This document shows positions 13,601-27,378 of a stretch of DNA of 64,000 nucleotides, in pieces. The translations under genes were made by a program, and so were the position numbers. This DNA comes from Coriaria nepalensis (lineage: Eukaryota; Streptophyta; Magnoliopsida; Cucurbitales; Coriariaceae). The stretch covers positions 5,223,001 through 5,287,000 of the forward strand of contig CP114490.1 of NCBI GenBank assembly GCA_027186245.1. The letters are read 5' to 3'. A model generated the notes under the pieces. The model was given only the letters and a program-made list of their open reading frames with translations. It was not told the origin of the DNA and searched no databases. Every line of letters begins with the position of its first letter. The stretch's first letter is position 1.

Positions 13601-14464
13601 GAAACGAATTCTATGTTCATACATCAAACACAAATTCCGTGTATAACTTGCTAGTGATCTTACAAGGGCAGTTGTGTCTTTGTTTCACCTGAAAATAATT
13701 TCAATGAGTCTTCCCAAGCCACTAGATCATTCGAATGAGGTTCGAACGAATTCTATTTTCGCACTTTAAACACAAGTTTCGTGCATAACATTCTAATGAT
13801 AATTCCTGCAAATGTGTGCTTTTGTTTCACATGAAACTCAATTCAATGAGTCTGCTCAAGCCACTATGTCATATGAATAAGGTTCAAAGGAGTTCTATTT
13901 TTGCACTTCAAACATATGTTTGGTGCATAACATGCTAATGATCTTAGAAGGACTTGTTTGCCTGTTTTTCACCTTAGACTCATTTGAATGCGTCTCTTCA
14001 AGCCACTAAACAATTTGAATGATGTTTAAACGAATTCCATTTTCACACATCAAACACAAATTCCGTGTATAACTTGCTAGTGATCTTACAATGGCAGTTG
14101 TGTCTTTGTTTCACCTGAAAATAATTTCAATGAGTCTTCTCAAGCCACTAAATCATTCGAATGAGGTTCGAACGAATTCTATTTTCGCACTTCAAACACA
14201 ACTTTCGTGGCTAACATTCTAATGATAATTCCAGCAAATGTGTGCTTTTGTTACACATGAAACTCAATACAATGAGTCTGCTCAAGCCACAAAGTCATAT
14301 GAATAAGGTTCGAACGAATTCTATTTTCGCACTTCAAACATATGTTTGGTGCATAACATGCTAATGATTTTAGAAGGACTTGTTTGCCTGTTTTTCACCT
14401 TAGACTCATTTGAATGCGTCTCTTCACGCCACTAAACAATTTGAATGATGTTCAAACGAATTCT

Positions 14465-17020
14465 ATTTTCACACATCAAACACAAACTCCGTGCATAACT
14501 TGCTAGTGATCTTACAAGGGCAGTTGTGTCTTTGTTTCACTTCAAAATCATTTCAATGAGTCTTCTCAAGCCACTAAATCATTCGAATGAGGCTCGAACG
14601 AATTCTTTTTTTCCACTTCAAACACAAGTTTCGTGCATAACATTCTAATCATAATTCCAGCAAATGTGTGCTTTTGTTTCAAATGAAACTCAATTCAATG
14701 AGTCTGCTCAAGCCACTAAGTCATATGAATAAGGTTCAAACGAGTTCTATTTTTGCACTTCAAACATATGTTTGGTGCATAAAATGCTAATGATCTTAGA
14801 AGGACTTGTTTGCATGTTTTTCGCCTTAGACTCATTTGAATGCGTCTCTTCAAGCCAGTAAACAATTTTAATGATGTTCAAACGAATTCTATTTTCACAC
14901 ATCAAACGCAAATTCCGTGCATAACTTGCTAGTGATCTTACAAGGGCAATTGTGTCTTTGTTTCAACTGAAAATAATTTCAATGAGTCTTCTCAAGCCAC
15001 TAAATCATTCGAATGAGGTTCAAACGAATTCTTTTTTCGCACTTCAAACACAAGTTTTGTGCATAACATTCTAATGATAATTCCAGCAAATGTGTGCTTT
15101 TGTTTCAAATGAAACTCAATTCAATGACTCTGCTCAAGCCACTAAGTCATATGAATAAGGTTCGAACGAGTTCTATTTTCGCACTTCAAACATATGTTTG
15201 GTGCATAACATGCTAATGATCTTAGAAGGACTTGTTTGCCTGTTTTTCACCTTAGACTCATTTGAATGCGTCTCTTCAAGCCACTAAACAATTTGAATGA
15301 TGTTCAAACGAATTCTATTTTCACACATCAAACGCAAATTCCGTGCATAACTTGCTAGTGATCTTACAAGGGCCGTTGTGTCTTTATTTCACCTGAAAAT
15401 AATTTCAATGAGTCTTCTCAAGCCACTAAATCATTCGAATGAGGTTCGAACGAATTCTATTTTCGCACTTCAAACACAAGTTTCGTGCATAACATTCTAG
15501 TGATAATCCCAGCAAATGTGTGCTTTTGTTTCACATGAAACTCAATTCAAAGAGTCTGCTCAAGGCACAAAGTCATATGAATAAGGTTCGAACGAATTCT
15601 ATTTTCGCACTTCAAACATATGTTTGGTGCATAACATGCTAATGATCTTAGAAGGACTTGTTTGCCTGTTTTTCGCCTTAGACTCATATGAATGCATCTC
15701 TTCAAGCCACTAAACAATTTGAATGATGTTCAAACGAATTCTATTTTCACACATCAAACACAAATTCCGTGCATAACTTGCTAGTGATCTTACAAGGGCA
15801 GTTGTGTCTTTGTTTCACTTGAAAATCATTTCAATGAGTCTTCTCAAGCCACTAAATCATTTGAATGAGGTTCAAACGAATTCTTTTTTTGCACTTCAAA
15901 CATGAGTTTCGTGCGTAACATTCTAATGATAATTCTAGCAAATGTGTGCTTTTGTTTCAAAGGAAACTCAATTCAATGACTTTGCTCAAGCCACTAAGTC
16001 ATATGAATAAGGTTCAAACGAGTTCTATTTTCGCACTTCAAACATATGTTTGGTGCATAAGATGCTAATGATCTTAGAAGGACTTGTTTGCATGTTTTTC
16101 GCCTTAGACTCATTTGAATGCGTCTCTTCAAGCCAGTAAACAATTTTAATGATGTTCAAACGAATTCTATTTTCACACATCAAACACAAATTCCGTGCAT
16201 AACTTGCTAGTGATCTTACAAGGGCAATTGTGTCTTTGTTTCAACTGAAAATAATTTCAATGAGTCTTCTCAAGCCACTAAATCATTCGAATGAGGTTCA
16301 AACGAATTCTTTTTTCGCACTTCAAACACAAGTTTTGTGCATAACATTCTAATGATAATTCCAGCAAATGTGTGCTTTTGTTTCAAATGAAACTCAATTC
16401 AATGACTCTGCTCAAGCCACTAAGTCATATGAATAAGGTTCGAACGAGTTCTATTTTCGCACTTTAAACATATGTTTGGTGCATAACACGCTAATGATCT
16501 TAGAAGGACTTGTTTGCCTGTTTTTCACCTTAGACTCATTTGAATGCGTCTCTTCAAGCCACTAAACAATTTGAATGATGTTCAAACGAATTCTATTTTC
16601 ACACATCAAACGCAAATTCCGTGCATAACTTGCTAGTGATCTTACAAGGGCCGTTGTGTCTTTATTTCACCTGAAAATAATTTCAATGAGTCTTCTCAAG
16701 CCACTAAATCATTCGAATGAGGTTCGAACGAATTCTTTTTTCGCACTTGAAACACAAGTTTTGTGCATAACATTCTAATGATAATCCCAGCAAATGTGTG
16801 CTTTTGTTTCAAATGAAACTCAATTCAAAGAGTATGCTCAAGGCACCAAGTCATATGAATAAAGTTCAAACGAGTTCTATTTTCGCACTTCAAACAAATG
16901 TTTGGTGCATAACATGCTAACGATCTTAGAAGGACTTGTTTGCCTGTTTTTCACCTTAGACTCATTTGAATGCGCCTCTTCAAGCCACTAAACAATTTGA
17001 ATGATGTTTAAACGAATTCT
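14465..17020 (+). repeat. Tandem duplication of a nine-monomer (1278 bp) block
   Basis: Copy 1 is 14465-15742 and copy 2 is 15743-17020, an offset of exactly 3 x 426. Rare shared variants are AAGCCAGTAAACAATTTTAA (14852 and 16130), GGGCAATTGTGTC with TTTCAACTGAAAAT, and CACTT(C/G)AAAATCATTTC in the first A. The similarity is strong over about the first seven monomers. It weakens in the third trimer, where the B monomers at 15459 and 16737 differ at several sites. Confidence 0.78.
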
Positions 17021-17871
17021 ATGTTCACACATCAAACACAAATTCTGTGCATAACTTGCTAGTGATCTTACAAAGGCCGATTGTCTTTGTTTCACCTGAA
17101 AATAATTTCAATGAGTCTTCTCAAGCCACTAAATCATTCGAATGAGGTTCGAACGAATTCTTTTTTCGCAATTCAAACACAAGTTTCGTGCATAACATTC
17201 TAATGATAATCCCAGCAAATGTGTGCTTTTGTTTCACATGAAACTTAATTCAAAGAGTCTGCTCAAGCCATAAAGTCAAATGAATAAGGTTCGAACGAAT
17301 TCTATTTTCGCACTTCAAACACATGTTTGGTGCATAACATGCTAATGATCTTAGAAGGACTTGTTTGCCTGTTTTTCGCCTTAGACTTATTTGAATGTGT
17401 CTCTTCAAGCCACTAAATAAGTTGAATGATGTTTAAATGAATTCTATGTTCACACATTAAACACAAAGTCCGTGTATAACTTGCTAGTGATCTTACAAGG
17501 GCAGTTGTGTCTTTGTTTCACCTGAAAATAATTTCAATGAGTCTTCCCAAGCCACTAGATCATTCGAATGAGGTTCGAACGAATTCTATTTTCGCACTTC
17601 AAACACAAGTTTCGTGCATAAGATTCTAATAATAATCCCAGCAAATGTGTGCTTTTGTTTCACATGAAACTCAATTCAAAGAGTCTGCTCAAGGCACAAA
17701 GTCATATGAATAAAGTTCGAACGAGTTCTATTTTCGCACTTCAAACATATGTTTGGTGCATAACACGCTAATGATCTTAGAAGGACTTGTTTGCCTGTTT
17801 TTCACCTTAGACTCATTTGAATGCGTCTCTTCAAGCCACTAAACAATTTGAATGATGTTTAAACGAATTCT

Positions 17872-18005
17872 ATGTTCACACATCAAACACAATTTCTGTG
17901 TGCTAGTGATCTTACAAGGGCAGTTGTGTCTTTGTTTCACCTGAAAATAATTTTAATGAGACTTCCCAAGCCGCTAGATCATTCGATGAGGTTCGAACGA
18001 ATTCT
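17872..18005 (+). repeat. Shortened A monomer (134 bp)
   Basis: Two small deletions are visible. Near 17897 the normal GTGTATAACTTGCTAG has become GTGTGCTAG, a loss of 7 bp between TGT/TG-type microhomology, which removes the otherwise nearly invariant GTGCATAAC box. Near 17984 ATTCGAATGAGG has become ATTCGATGAGG, a loss of 1 bp. The lost bases change the reading phase and create the longest chance open frame of the window (96 codons, starting here). That frame is not evidence of a gene. Confidence 0.85.
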
Positions 18006-18320
18006 TTTTTTGCACTACAAACACGAGTTTCGTGCATCACATTCTAATGATAATTCAAGCAAATGTGTGCTTTTGTTTCAAACAAAACTCAATTTAATGA
18101 GTCTGCTCAAGCCATTAAGTCATATGAATAAGTTTCAAACGAGTTCTATTTTCGCACGTTAAACAAATGTCTGGTGCATAACATGCTAATGATCTTAGAA
18201 GGACTTGTTTGACTGTTTTTCACCTTAGACTCATTTGAATGCGTCTCTTCAAGCCACTAAACAATTTGAATGATGTTTAAACAAATTCTATGTTCACACA
18301 TCAAACACAATTTCCGTGTA
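18006..18320 (+). repeat. B-C1 segment whose copy lies five trimers (2130 bp) downstream
   Basis: Shares rare variants with the segment at about 20136-20450: AAACTCAATTTA(A/T)TGAGTC, AAGCCATTAAGTCATATG, AATAAGTTTCAAACGAG, ATGTCTGGTGCATAAC and ACTTGTTTGACT. The offset measured at GACT is 20341 - 18211 = 2130, five trimers. The shared state with unrelated trimers between indicates block duplication or conversion at a distance. Confidence 0.72.
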
Positions 18321-21300
18321 TAACTTGCTAGTGATCTTACAAGGGCAGTTGTGTCTTTGTTTCACCTGAAAATAATTTCAATGAGTCTTCCCAAGCCACT
18401 AGATCATTCGAATGAGGTTCGAACGAATTCTATCTTCGCACTTTAAACACAAGTTTCGTGCATAACATTCAAAGGCTAATCCCAGCAAATGTGTGCTTTT
18501 GTTTCACATGAAACTCAATTCAAAGAGTCTGCTCAAGGCACAAAGTCATATGAATAAGGTTCGAACAAATTCTATTTTTGCACTTCAAACATATGTTTGG
18601 TGCATAACGTGCTGAGGATCTTAGAAGGACTTGTTTGCCTGTTTTTCACCTTAGACTCATTTGAATGCGTCTCTTCAAGCCACTAAACAATTTGAACGAT
18701 GTTGAAACGAATTCCATTTTCACCCATCAAACACAAATTCCGTGTATAACTTGCTAGTGATCTTACAATGGCAGTTGTGTCTTTGTTTCACCTGAAAATA
18801 ATTTCAACGAGTCTTCTCAAGCCACTAAATCATTCGAATGAGGTTCGAACGAATTCTTTTTTCGCACTTCAAACACAAGTTTTGTGCACAACATTCTAAT
18901 GATAATTCCAGCAAATGTGTGCTTTTGTTTCAAATGAAACTCAATTCAATGACTCTGCTCAAGGCACAAAGTCATATGAATAAGGTTCAAACGAGTTCTA
19001 TTTTCGCACTTCAAACAAATGTTTGGTGCAGTACATGCTAATGATCTTAGAAGGACATGTTTGCCTGTTTTTCGCTTTAGACTCATTTGAATGCGTCTCT
19101 TCAAGCCACTAAACAATTTGAATGATGTTTAAACGAATTCTATGTTCACACATCAAACACAATTTCTGTGCATAACTTGCTAGTGATCTTACAAGGGCCG
19201 TTGTGTCTTTATTTCACCTGGAAGTAATTTCAATGAGTCTTGTCAAGCCACTAAATCATTCGAATGAGGTTCGAACGAATTCTTTTTTCGCATTTCAAAC
19301 ACAAGTTTTGTGCATAACATTCTAATGATAATTCCAGCAAATGTGTGCTTTTGTTTCAAATGAAACTCAATTCAATGAGTCTGCTTAAGGCACAAAGTCA
19401 TATGAATAAGGTTCAAACGAGTTCTATTTTCGCACTTCAAACAAATGTTTGGTGCATAACATGCTAATGATCTTAGAAGGACTTGTTTGCCTGTTTTTCA
19501 CTTTAGACTCATTTGAATGCGTCTCTTCAAGCCACTAAACAATTTGAATGATGTTCAAACGAATTCTATTTTCACACATCAAACGCAAATTCCGTGCATA
19601 ACTTGCTAGTGATCTTACAAGGGCCGTTGTGTCTTTATTTCACCTGAAAATAATTTCAATGAGTCTTCTCAAGCCACTAAATCATTCGAATGAGGTTTGA
19701 ACGAATTCTTTTTTCGCACTTCAAACACAAGTTTTGTGCATAACATTCTAATGATAATCCCAGCAAATGTGAGCTTTTGTTTCACATGAAACTCAATTCA
19801 AAGAGTCTGCTCAAGGCATAAAGTCATATGCATAAGGTTCGAACGAATTCTATTTTCGCTCTTCAAACAAATGTTTGGTGCATAACATGCTAATGATCTT
19901 AGAAGGACTTGTTTGCCTGTTTTTCGCCTTAGACTCATTTGAATGCGTCTCTTCAAGCCACTAAACAATTTGAATGATGTTCAAACGAATTCTATTTTCA
20001 CACATCAAACGCAAATTCCGTGCATAACTTCCTAGTGATCTTACACGGGCCGTTGTGTCTTTATTTCACCTGAAAATAATTTCAATGAGTCTTCTCAAGC
20101 CACAAAATCATTCGAATGAGGTTCGAACGAATTCTTTTTTCGCACTTCAAACACAAGTTTTGTGCACAACATTCTAAAGATAATTCCAGCAAATGTGTGC
20201 TTTTGTTTCAAATGAAACTCAATTTATTGAGTCTGGTGAAGCCATTAAGTCATATGAATAAGTTTCAAACGAGTTCTATTTTCGCACTTCAAACAAATGT
20301 CTGGTGCATAACATGCTAATGATCTTAGAAGGACTTGTTTGACTATTTTTCACCTTAGACTCATTTGAATGCGTCTCTTCAAGCCACTAAACAATTTGAA
20401 TGATGTTTAAACAAATTCTATGTTCACACATCAAACACAATTTCCGTATATAACTTGCTAGTGATCTTACAAGGGCAGTTGTGTCTTTGTTTCGATTGAA
20501 AATAATTTCAATGAGTCTTCCCAAGCCACTAGATCATTCGAATGAGGTTCGAACGAATTCTATTTTCGCACTTCAAACACAAGTTTCGTGCATAACATTC
20601 TAATGACAATCCCAGCAAATGTGTGCTTTTGTTTCACATGAAACTCAGTTCAAAGAGTCTACTCAAGGCACAAAGTCATATGAATAAGGTTCGAACGAAT
20701 TCTATTTTCGCACTTCAAACATAGGTTTAGTGCATAACATGCTAATGATCTTAGAAGGACTTGTTTGCCTGTTTTTCGCCTTAGACTCATTTGAATGCGT
20801 CTCTTCAAGCCACTAAACAATTTGAATGATGTTCAAACGAATTCTATTTTCACACATCAACCGCAAATTCCGTGCATAACTTGTTACTGATCTTACAAGG
20901 GCCGTTGTATCTTTATTTTACCTGAAAATAATTTCAATGAGTCTTCTCCAGCCACTAAATCATTCGAATGAGGTTCGAACGAATTCTTTTTTCGCACTTC
21001 AAACACAAGTTTTGTGCATAACATTCTAATGATAATTCCTGCAATTGTGTGCTTTTGTTTCAAATGAAACTCAATTCAAAGAGTCTGCTCAAGGCACAAA
21101 GTCATATGAATAAGGTTCGAACGAGTTCTATTTTCGCACTTCAAACAAATGTTTGGTGCAAAAGATGCTAATGATCTTAGAAGGACTTGTTTGCCAGTTT
21201 TTCACGTTAGACTCATTTGAATGCGTCTCTTCAAGCCACTAAACAATTTGAATGATGTTTAAACGATATCTATGTTCACACATCAAACACAATTTCCGTG

Positions 21301-21697
21301 TATAACTTGCTAGTGATCTTACAAGGGCAGTTGTGTCTTTGTTTCACCTGAAAATAATTTCAATGAGTCTTTCCAAGCCACTAGATCATTCGAATGAGGT
21401 TCGAACGAATTCTATTTTCACACTTCAAACACAAGTTTCGTGCATAACATTCTAATGATAATCCCAGCAAATGTGTGCTTTTGTTTCACATGAAACTCAA
21501 TTCAAAGAGTCTGCTCAAGGCACAAAGTCATATGAATAAGGTTCGAACGAATTCTATTTTCGCCCTTCAAACACATGTTTGGTGCATAACATGCTAACGA
21601 TCTTAGAAGGACTTGTTTGCCTGTTTTTCGCCTTAGACTCATCTGAAAGCGTCTCTTCAAGCCACTTAACAATTTGAATGATGTTCAAACGAATTCT

Positions 21698-23401
21698 ATT
21701 TTCACACACCAAACGCAAATTCCGTGCATAACTTGCTAGTGATCTTACAAGGGCCGTTGTGTCTTTATTTCACCTGAAAATAATTTCAATGAGTCTTCTC
21801 AAGCCACTAAATCATTCGAATGAGGTTCGAACGAATTCTTTTTTCGCACTTCAAACACAAGTTTTGTGCATAACATTCTAATGATAATTCCAGCAAATAT
21901 GTGCTTTTGTTTCGAATGAAACTCAATTCAAAGAGTTTGCTCAAGGCACAAAGTCATATGAATAAGGTTCGAACGAGTTCTATTTTCGCACTTCAAACAA
22001 ATGTTTGGTGCATAACATGCTAATGATCTTAGAAGGACTTGTTTGCCTGTTTTTCGCCTTAGACTCATTTGAATGCGTCTGTTCAAGCCACTAAACAATT
22101 TGAATGATGTTCAAACGAATTCTATTTTCACACATCAAACGCAAATTCCGTGCATAACTTGCTAGTGATCTTACAAGGGCCGTTGTGTCTTTATTTCACC
22201 TGAAAACAATTTCAATGAGTCTTCTCAAGCCACTAAATCATTCGAATGATGTTCGAACGAATTCTTTTTTCGCACTTCAAACACAAGTTTTGTGCATAAC
22301 ATTCTAATGATAATTCCAGCAAATGTGTGCTTTTGTTTCAAATGAAACTCAATTCAAAGAGTCTGCTCAAGGCATAAAGTCATATGAATAAGGTTCGAAC
22401 GAGTTCTATTTTCGCACTTCAAACAAATGTTTGGTGCATAACATGCTAATGATCTTAGAAGGACTTGTTTGCCTGTTTTTCGCCTTAGACTCATTTGAAT
22501 GCGTCTGTTCAAGCCACTAAACAATTTGAATGATGTTTAAACAAATTCTATGTTCACACATCAAACACAATTTCCATGTATAACTTGCTAGTGATCTTAC
22601 AAGGGCCGTTGTGTCTTTATTTCACCTGAAAACAATTTCAATGAGTCTTCTCAAGCCACTAAATCATTCGAATGATGTTCGAACGAATTCTTTTTTCGCA
22701 CTTCAAACACAAGTTTTGTGCATAACATTCTAATGATAATTCCAGCAAATGTGTGCTTTTGTTTCAAATGAAACTCAATTCAAAGAGTCTGCTCAAGGCA
22801 TAAAGTCATATGAATAAGGTTCGAACGAGTTCTATTTTCGCACTTCAAACAAATGTTTGGTGCATAACATGCTAATGATCTTAGAAGGACTTGTTTGCCT
22901 GTTTTTCACCTTAGACTCATTTGAATGCGTCTCTTCAAGCCACTAAACAATTTGAATGATGTTTAAACGAATTCTATGTTCACACATCAAACACAATTTC
23001 CGTGCATAACTTGCTAGTGATCTTACGAGGGCCGTTGTGTCTTTATTTCACCTGAAAATATTTTCAATGAGTCTTCTCAAGCCACTAAATCATTCGAATG
23101 AGGTTCGAACGAATTCTTTTTTCGCACTTCAAACACAAGTTTTGTGCATAACATTCTAATGATAATTCCAGCAAATGTGTGCTTTTGTTTCAAATGAAAC
23201 TCAATTCAAAGAGTCTGCTCAAGGCATAAAGTCATATGAATAAGGTTCGAACGAGTTCTATTTTCGCACTTCAAACAAATGTTTGGTGCATAACATGCTA
23301 ATGATCTTAGAAGGACTTGTTTGCCTGTTTTTCACCTTAGACTCATTTGAATCCGTCTCTTCAAGCCACTAAACAATTTGAATGATGTTTAAACAAATTC
23401 T
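21698..23401 (+). repeat. Four highly similar A-B-C1 trimers
   Basis: Trimer starts are 21698, 22124, 22550 and 22976. Shared unusual states are GAATGATGTTCGAACGAATT in A (22246, 22672), AAGGCATAAAGTCATATG in B (22370, 22796, 23222) and GCGTCTGTTCAAGCCAC in C (22074, 22500). The variants overlap in staggered fashion from one trimer to the next, as expected when unequal exchange shifts by one HOR at a time. Confidence 0.8.
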
Positions 23402-24837
23402 ATGTTCACACATCAAACACAATTTCCGTGTATAACTTGCTAGTGATCTTACAAGGGCAGTTGTGTCTTTGTTTCACCTGAAAATAATATCAATGAGTCT
23501 TCCCAAGCCACTAGATCATTCGAATGAGGTTCGAACGAATTCTATTTTCGCGCTTCAAAAACAAGTTTCGTTCATAACATTCTAATGATAATCCCAGCAA
23601 ATGTGTGCTTTATTTTCACATGAAACTCAATTCAAAGAGTCTGCTCAAGGCACAAAGCCATATGAATAAGGTTCGAACGAATTCTATTTTCGCACTTCAA
23701 ACATATGTTTGGTGCATAACATGCTAATGATCTTAGAAGGACTTGTTTGCCTGTTTTTCGCCTTAGACTCATTTGAATGCGTCTCTTCAAGCCACTAAAC
23801 AATTTGAATGATGTTCAAACGAATTCTATTTTCACGCATCAAACGCAAATTGCGTGCATAACTTGCTAGTGATCTTACAAGGGCCGTTGTGTCTTTATTT
23901 CACCTGAAAATATTTTCAATTAGTCTTCTCAAGCTACTAAATCATTCGAATGAGGTTCGAACGAATTCTTTTTTCGCACTTCAAACACAAGTTTTGTGCA
24001 TAACATTCTAATGATAATTCCAGCAAATGTGTGCTTTTGTTTCAAATGAAACTCAATTCAAAGAGTCTGCTCAAGGCACAAAGTCATATGAATAAGGTTC
24101 GAGCGAGTTCCATTTTCGCACTTCAAACAAATGTTTGGTGCAAAAGATGCTAATGATCTTAGAAGGACTTGTTTGCCTGTTTTTCACCTTAGACTCATTT
24201 GAATGCGTCTCTTCAAGCCACTAAACAATTTGAATGATGTTTAAACGATATCTATGTTCACACATCAAAAACAATTTCTGGGTATAACTTGCTAGTGATC
24301 TTACAAGGGCAGTTGTGTGTTTGTTTCACCTGAAAATAATTTCAGTGAGTCTTTCCAAGCCACTAGATCATTCGAATGAGGTTCGAACGAATTCTATTTT
24401 CGCACTTCAAACATAAGTTTCGTGCATAACATTCTAATGATAATCCCAGCAAATGTGTGCTTTTGTTTCACATGAAACTCAATTCAAAGAGTCTGCTCAA
24501 GGCACAAAGTCATATGAATAAGGTTCGGACGAATTCTATTTTCGCACTTCAAACACATGTTAGGTGCATAACATGCTAATGGTCTTAGAAGGACTTGTTT
24601 GCCTGTTTTTCGCCTTAGACTCATATGAATGCGTCTCTTCAAGCCACTAAACAATTTGAATGATGTTCAAACGAATTCTATTTTCACGCATCAAACACAA
24701 ATTGCGTGCATAACTTGCTAGTGATCTTACAAGGGCCGTTGTGTCTTTATTTCACCTGAAAAATATTTTCAATGAGTCTTCTTAAGCCACTAAATCATTC
24801 GAATGAGGTTCGAACGAATTCTTTTTTCGCACTTCAA

Positions 24838-25090
24838 ACACAAGTTTTGTGCATAACATTCTAATGATAATTCCAGCAAATGTGTGCTTTTGTTTCACGT
24901 GAAACTCAATTCAATGAGTATGCTTAAGCCACTAAGTCATATGAATAAGGTTCGAACGAATTCTATTTTCGCACTTCCAAACATATGTTTGGTGCATAAC
25001 ATGCTAATGATATTAAAAGGACTTGTTTGCATGTTTTTCGCCTTAGACTCATTTGAATGCGTCTCTTCAAGCCACTAAACAATTTGAATG
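24838..25090 (+). repeat. B-C1 segment duplicated 4.4 kb downstream
   Basis: Almost the same sequence recurs at about 29242-29494, an offset of 4404 bp. Shared rare states are TTTCACGTGAAACTC, GAGTATGCTTAAGCCAC, the inserted C in CACTTCCAAACATATG, and GATATTA(A/G)AAGGACTTGT with GCATGTTTTTC. The two copies sit in different neighbourhoods: zone Ic here, and the start of mosaic zone II there. Confidence 0.8.
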
Positions 25091-25107
25091 ATGTTCAAAC
25101 GAATTCT

Positions 25108-25370
25108 ATTTTCACACATCAAACACAAATTATGTGTATAACTTGCAAGTGATCTTACAAGCGCAGTTGTGTCTTTGTTTCACCTAAAAATCATTTCAAT
25201 GAGTCTTCTCAAGCCACTAAATCATTCGGATGAGGTTCGAACGAACTCTATTTTCGCATTTCCAACACAAGTTTCGTGCATAACATTCTCATGATAATTC
25301 CAGCAAATGTGTGCTTTTGTTTCAAATGAAACTCAATTCAATGAGTCTGCTCAGGCCACTAAGTCATATG
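25108..25370 (+). repeat. A-B segment duplicated 2.7 kb downstream
   Basis: Shares AAATTATGTGTATAACTTGC, AAGTGATCTTA(C/G)AAGCGC, CACCTAAAAATCATTTC, CGAACTCTATTTTCGC, ATTTCCAACACAAG and ATTCTCATGATAATTCC with about 27807-28070. The offset is 2699 bp, which equals nineteen 142 bp monomers plus 1 bp. Nineteen rather than eighteen monomers fits the extra B monomer at 27095-27236 lying between the copies. Confidence 0.78.
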
Positions 25371-26810
25371 AATAAGGTTCGAACGAATTCTATTTTCGCA
25401 CTTCAAACATATGTTTGGTGCATAACATGCTAATGATCTTAGAAGGACTTGTTTGCCTATTTTTTGCCTTAGACTCATTTGAATGCGTCTCTTCAAGCCA
25501 CTAAAAAATTTGAAAGATGTTCAAACGAATTCTATTTTCACACATCAAACACAAATTCCGTGCATAACTTGCTAGTGATCTTACAAGGGCAGTTGTGTCT
25601 TTGTTTCAGCGGGAAATAATTTCAATGAGTCTTCTCAAGCCACTAAATAATTCGAATGAGGTTCGCACGAATTCTTTTTTCGCACTTCAAGCACAAGTTT
25701 CGTGCATAACATTCTAATGATAATTCCAGCAAATGTGTGCTTTTGTTTCAAATGAAACTCAATTCAATGAGTCTGCTCATACCGCTAAGTCATATGCATA
25801 AGGTTCAAACGAGTTCTATTTTCGCACTTCAAACATATGTTTGGTGCATAACATGCTAATGATCTTAGAAGGACTTGTTTTCCTGTTTTTCACCTTACAC
25901 GCATTTGAATGCGTCTCTTCAAGCCACTAAACAATTTGAATGATGTTCAAACAAATTCTATTTTCAGACATCAAACACAAATTCCATGCATAACTTGCTA
26001 GTGATCTTACAAGGGCTGTTGTGTCTTTGTTTCATCTGAAAGTAATTTCAATTAGTCTTCTCAAGCCACTAAATTATTCGAATGAGGTTCGAACGAATTC
26101 TTTTTTTCCACTTCAAACACAAGTTTCGTGCATAACATTCTAATGATAATTCCAACAAATGTGTTCTTCTGTTTCTAATGAAACTCAATTCAATGACTCT
26201 GCTCAAGCCACTAAGTCATATGAATAAGGTTCAAACGAGTTCTATTTTCGCACTTCAAACAAATGTTTGGTGCATAACACGCGAATGATCTTAGAAGGAC
26301 TTGTTTGCCTGTTTTTTGCCTTAGACTCATTTGAATGCGTCTCTTGAAGCCACTAAACAATTTGAATGATGTTTAAACGAATTCTATGTTCACACATCAA
26401 ACACAAATTCCGTGTATAACTTGCTAGTGATCTTACAAGGGCAGTTGTGTCTTTGTTTCACCTGAAAATAATTTCAATGAGTCTTCCCAAGCCACTAGAT
26501 CATTCGAATGAGGTTCGAACCAATTCTATTTTCGCACTTCAAACACAAGTTTCGTGCATAACATTCTAATGATAATTCCAGCAAATGTGTGCTTCTGTTT
26601 CAAATGAAACTCAATTCAATGAGTCTGCTCAAGCCAATAAGTCATATGAATAAGGTTCAAACGAGTTCGATTTCGCACTTCAAACAAATGTTTGGTGCAT
26701 AACAGGCTAATGATCTTAGAAGGACTTGTTTGCCTGTTTTTCACCTTACACTCATTTGAATGCGTCTCTTCAAGCCACTAAACAATTTGAATGATGCTCA
26801 AACGAATTCT

Positions 26811-27378
26811 ATTTTCACACATCAAACACAAATTCCGTGCATAACTTGCTAGTGATCTTACAAGGGCCGTTGTGTATTTGTTTCACTTGAAAATAATTTC
26901 AATGAGTCTTCTCAAGCCACTAAATCATTCGAATGAGGTTCGGACGAATTCTTTTTTCGCACTTCAAACACAAGTTTCGTGCATAACATTCTAATGATAT
27001 TTCCAGCAAATGTGTGCTTTTGTTTCAAATGAAACTTAATTCAATGACTCTGCTCAAGCCACTAAGTCATATGAATAAGGTTCAAACGAGTTCTATTTTC
27101 ACACTTCAAACACAAGTTTCGTGCATAACATTCTAATGATAATTCCAGCAAATGTGTGCTTTTGTTGCACATGAAATTCAATTCAATGAGTCTGCTCGAG
27201 CCACTAAGTCATTTGAATAAGGTTCGAACGAATTCTATTTTCGCACTTCAAACATATGTTTGGCGCATAACATGCTAATGATCTTAGAAGGACTTGTTTG
27301 CATGTTTTTCGCCTTAGACTCATTTGAATGCGTCTCTTCAAGGTACTAAACAATTTGAATGATGTTCAAACGAATTCT
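26811..27378 (+). repeat. Tetrameric A-B-B-C1 unit (568 bp)
   Basis: A is 26811-26952, the first B 26953-27094, the second B 27095-27236 and C1 27237-27378. The first B has ATGATATTTCCAGC and CAAATGAAACTTAATTC. The second has TTTGTTGCACATGAAATTC and AAGTCATTTGAATAAGG, so it is not a simple copy of its neighbour. It is the only A-B-B-C unit I see before the tetramers of zone III. It likely arose by a one-monomer register slip in unequal crossing-over. Confidence 0.87.

Noticed and set aside
5926..20319. Open frames of 67 to 96 codons on the plus strand (5926-6129, 7631-7834, 10328-10531, 17872-18162, 18838-19041, 20116-20319)
   Set aside because: They lie at the same place in the repeat and translate the same satellite words. 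Because 426 is divisible by 3, a frame open in one trimer is nearly open in all others. Lengths vary with chance stop mutations, and neighbouring trimers are closed by stops. No start context, domain or codon pattern suggests a gene.
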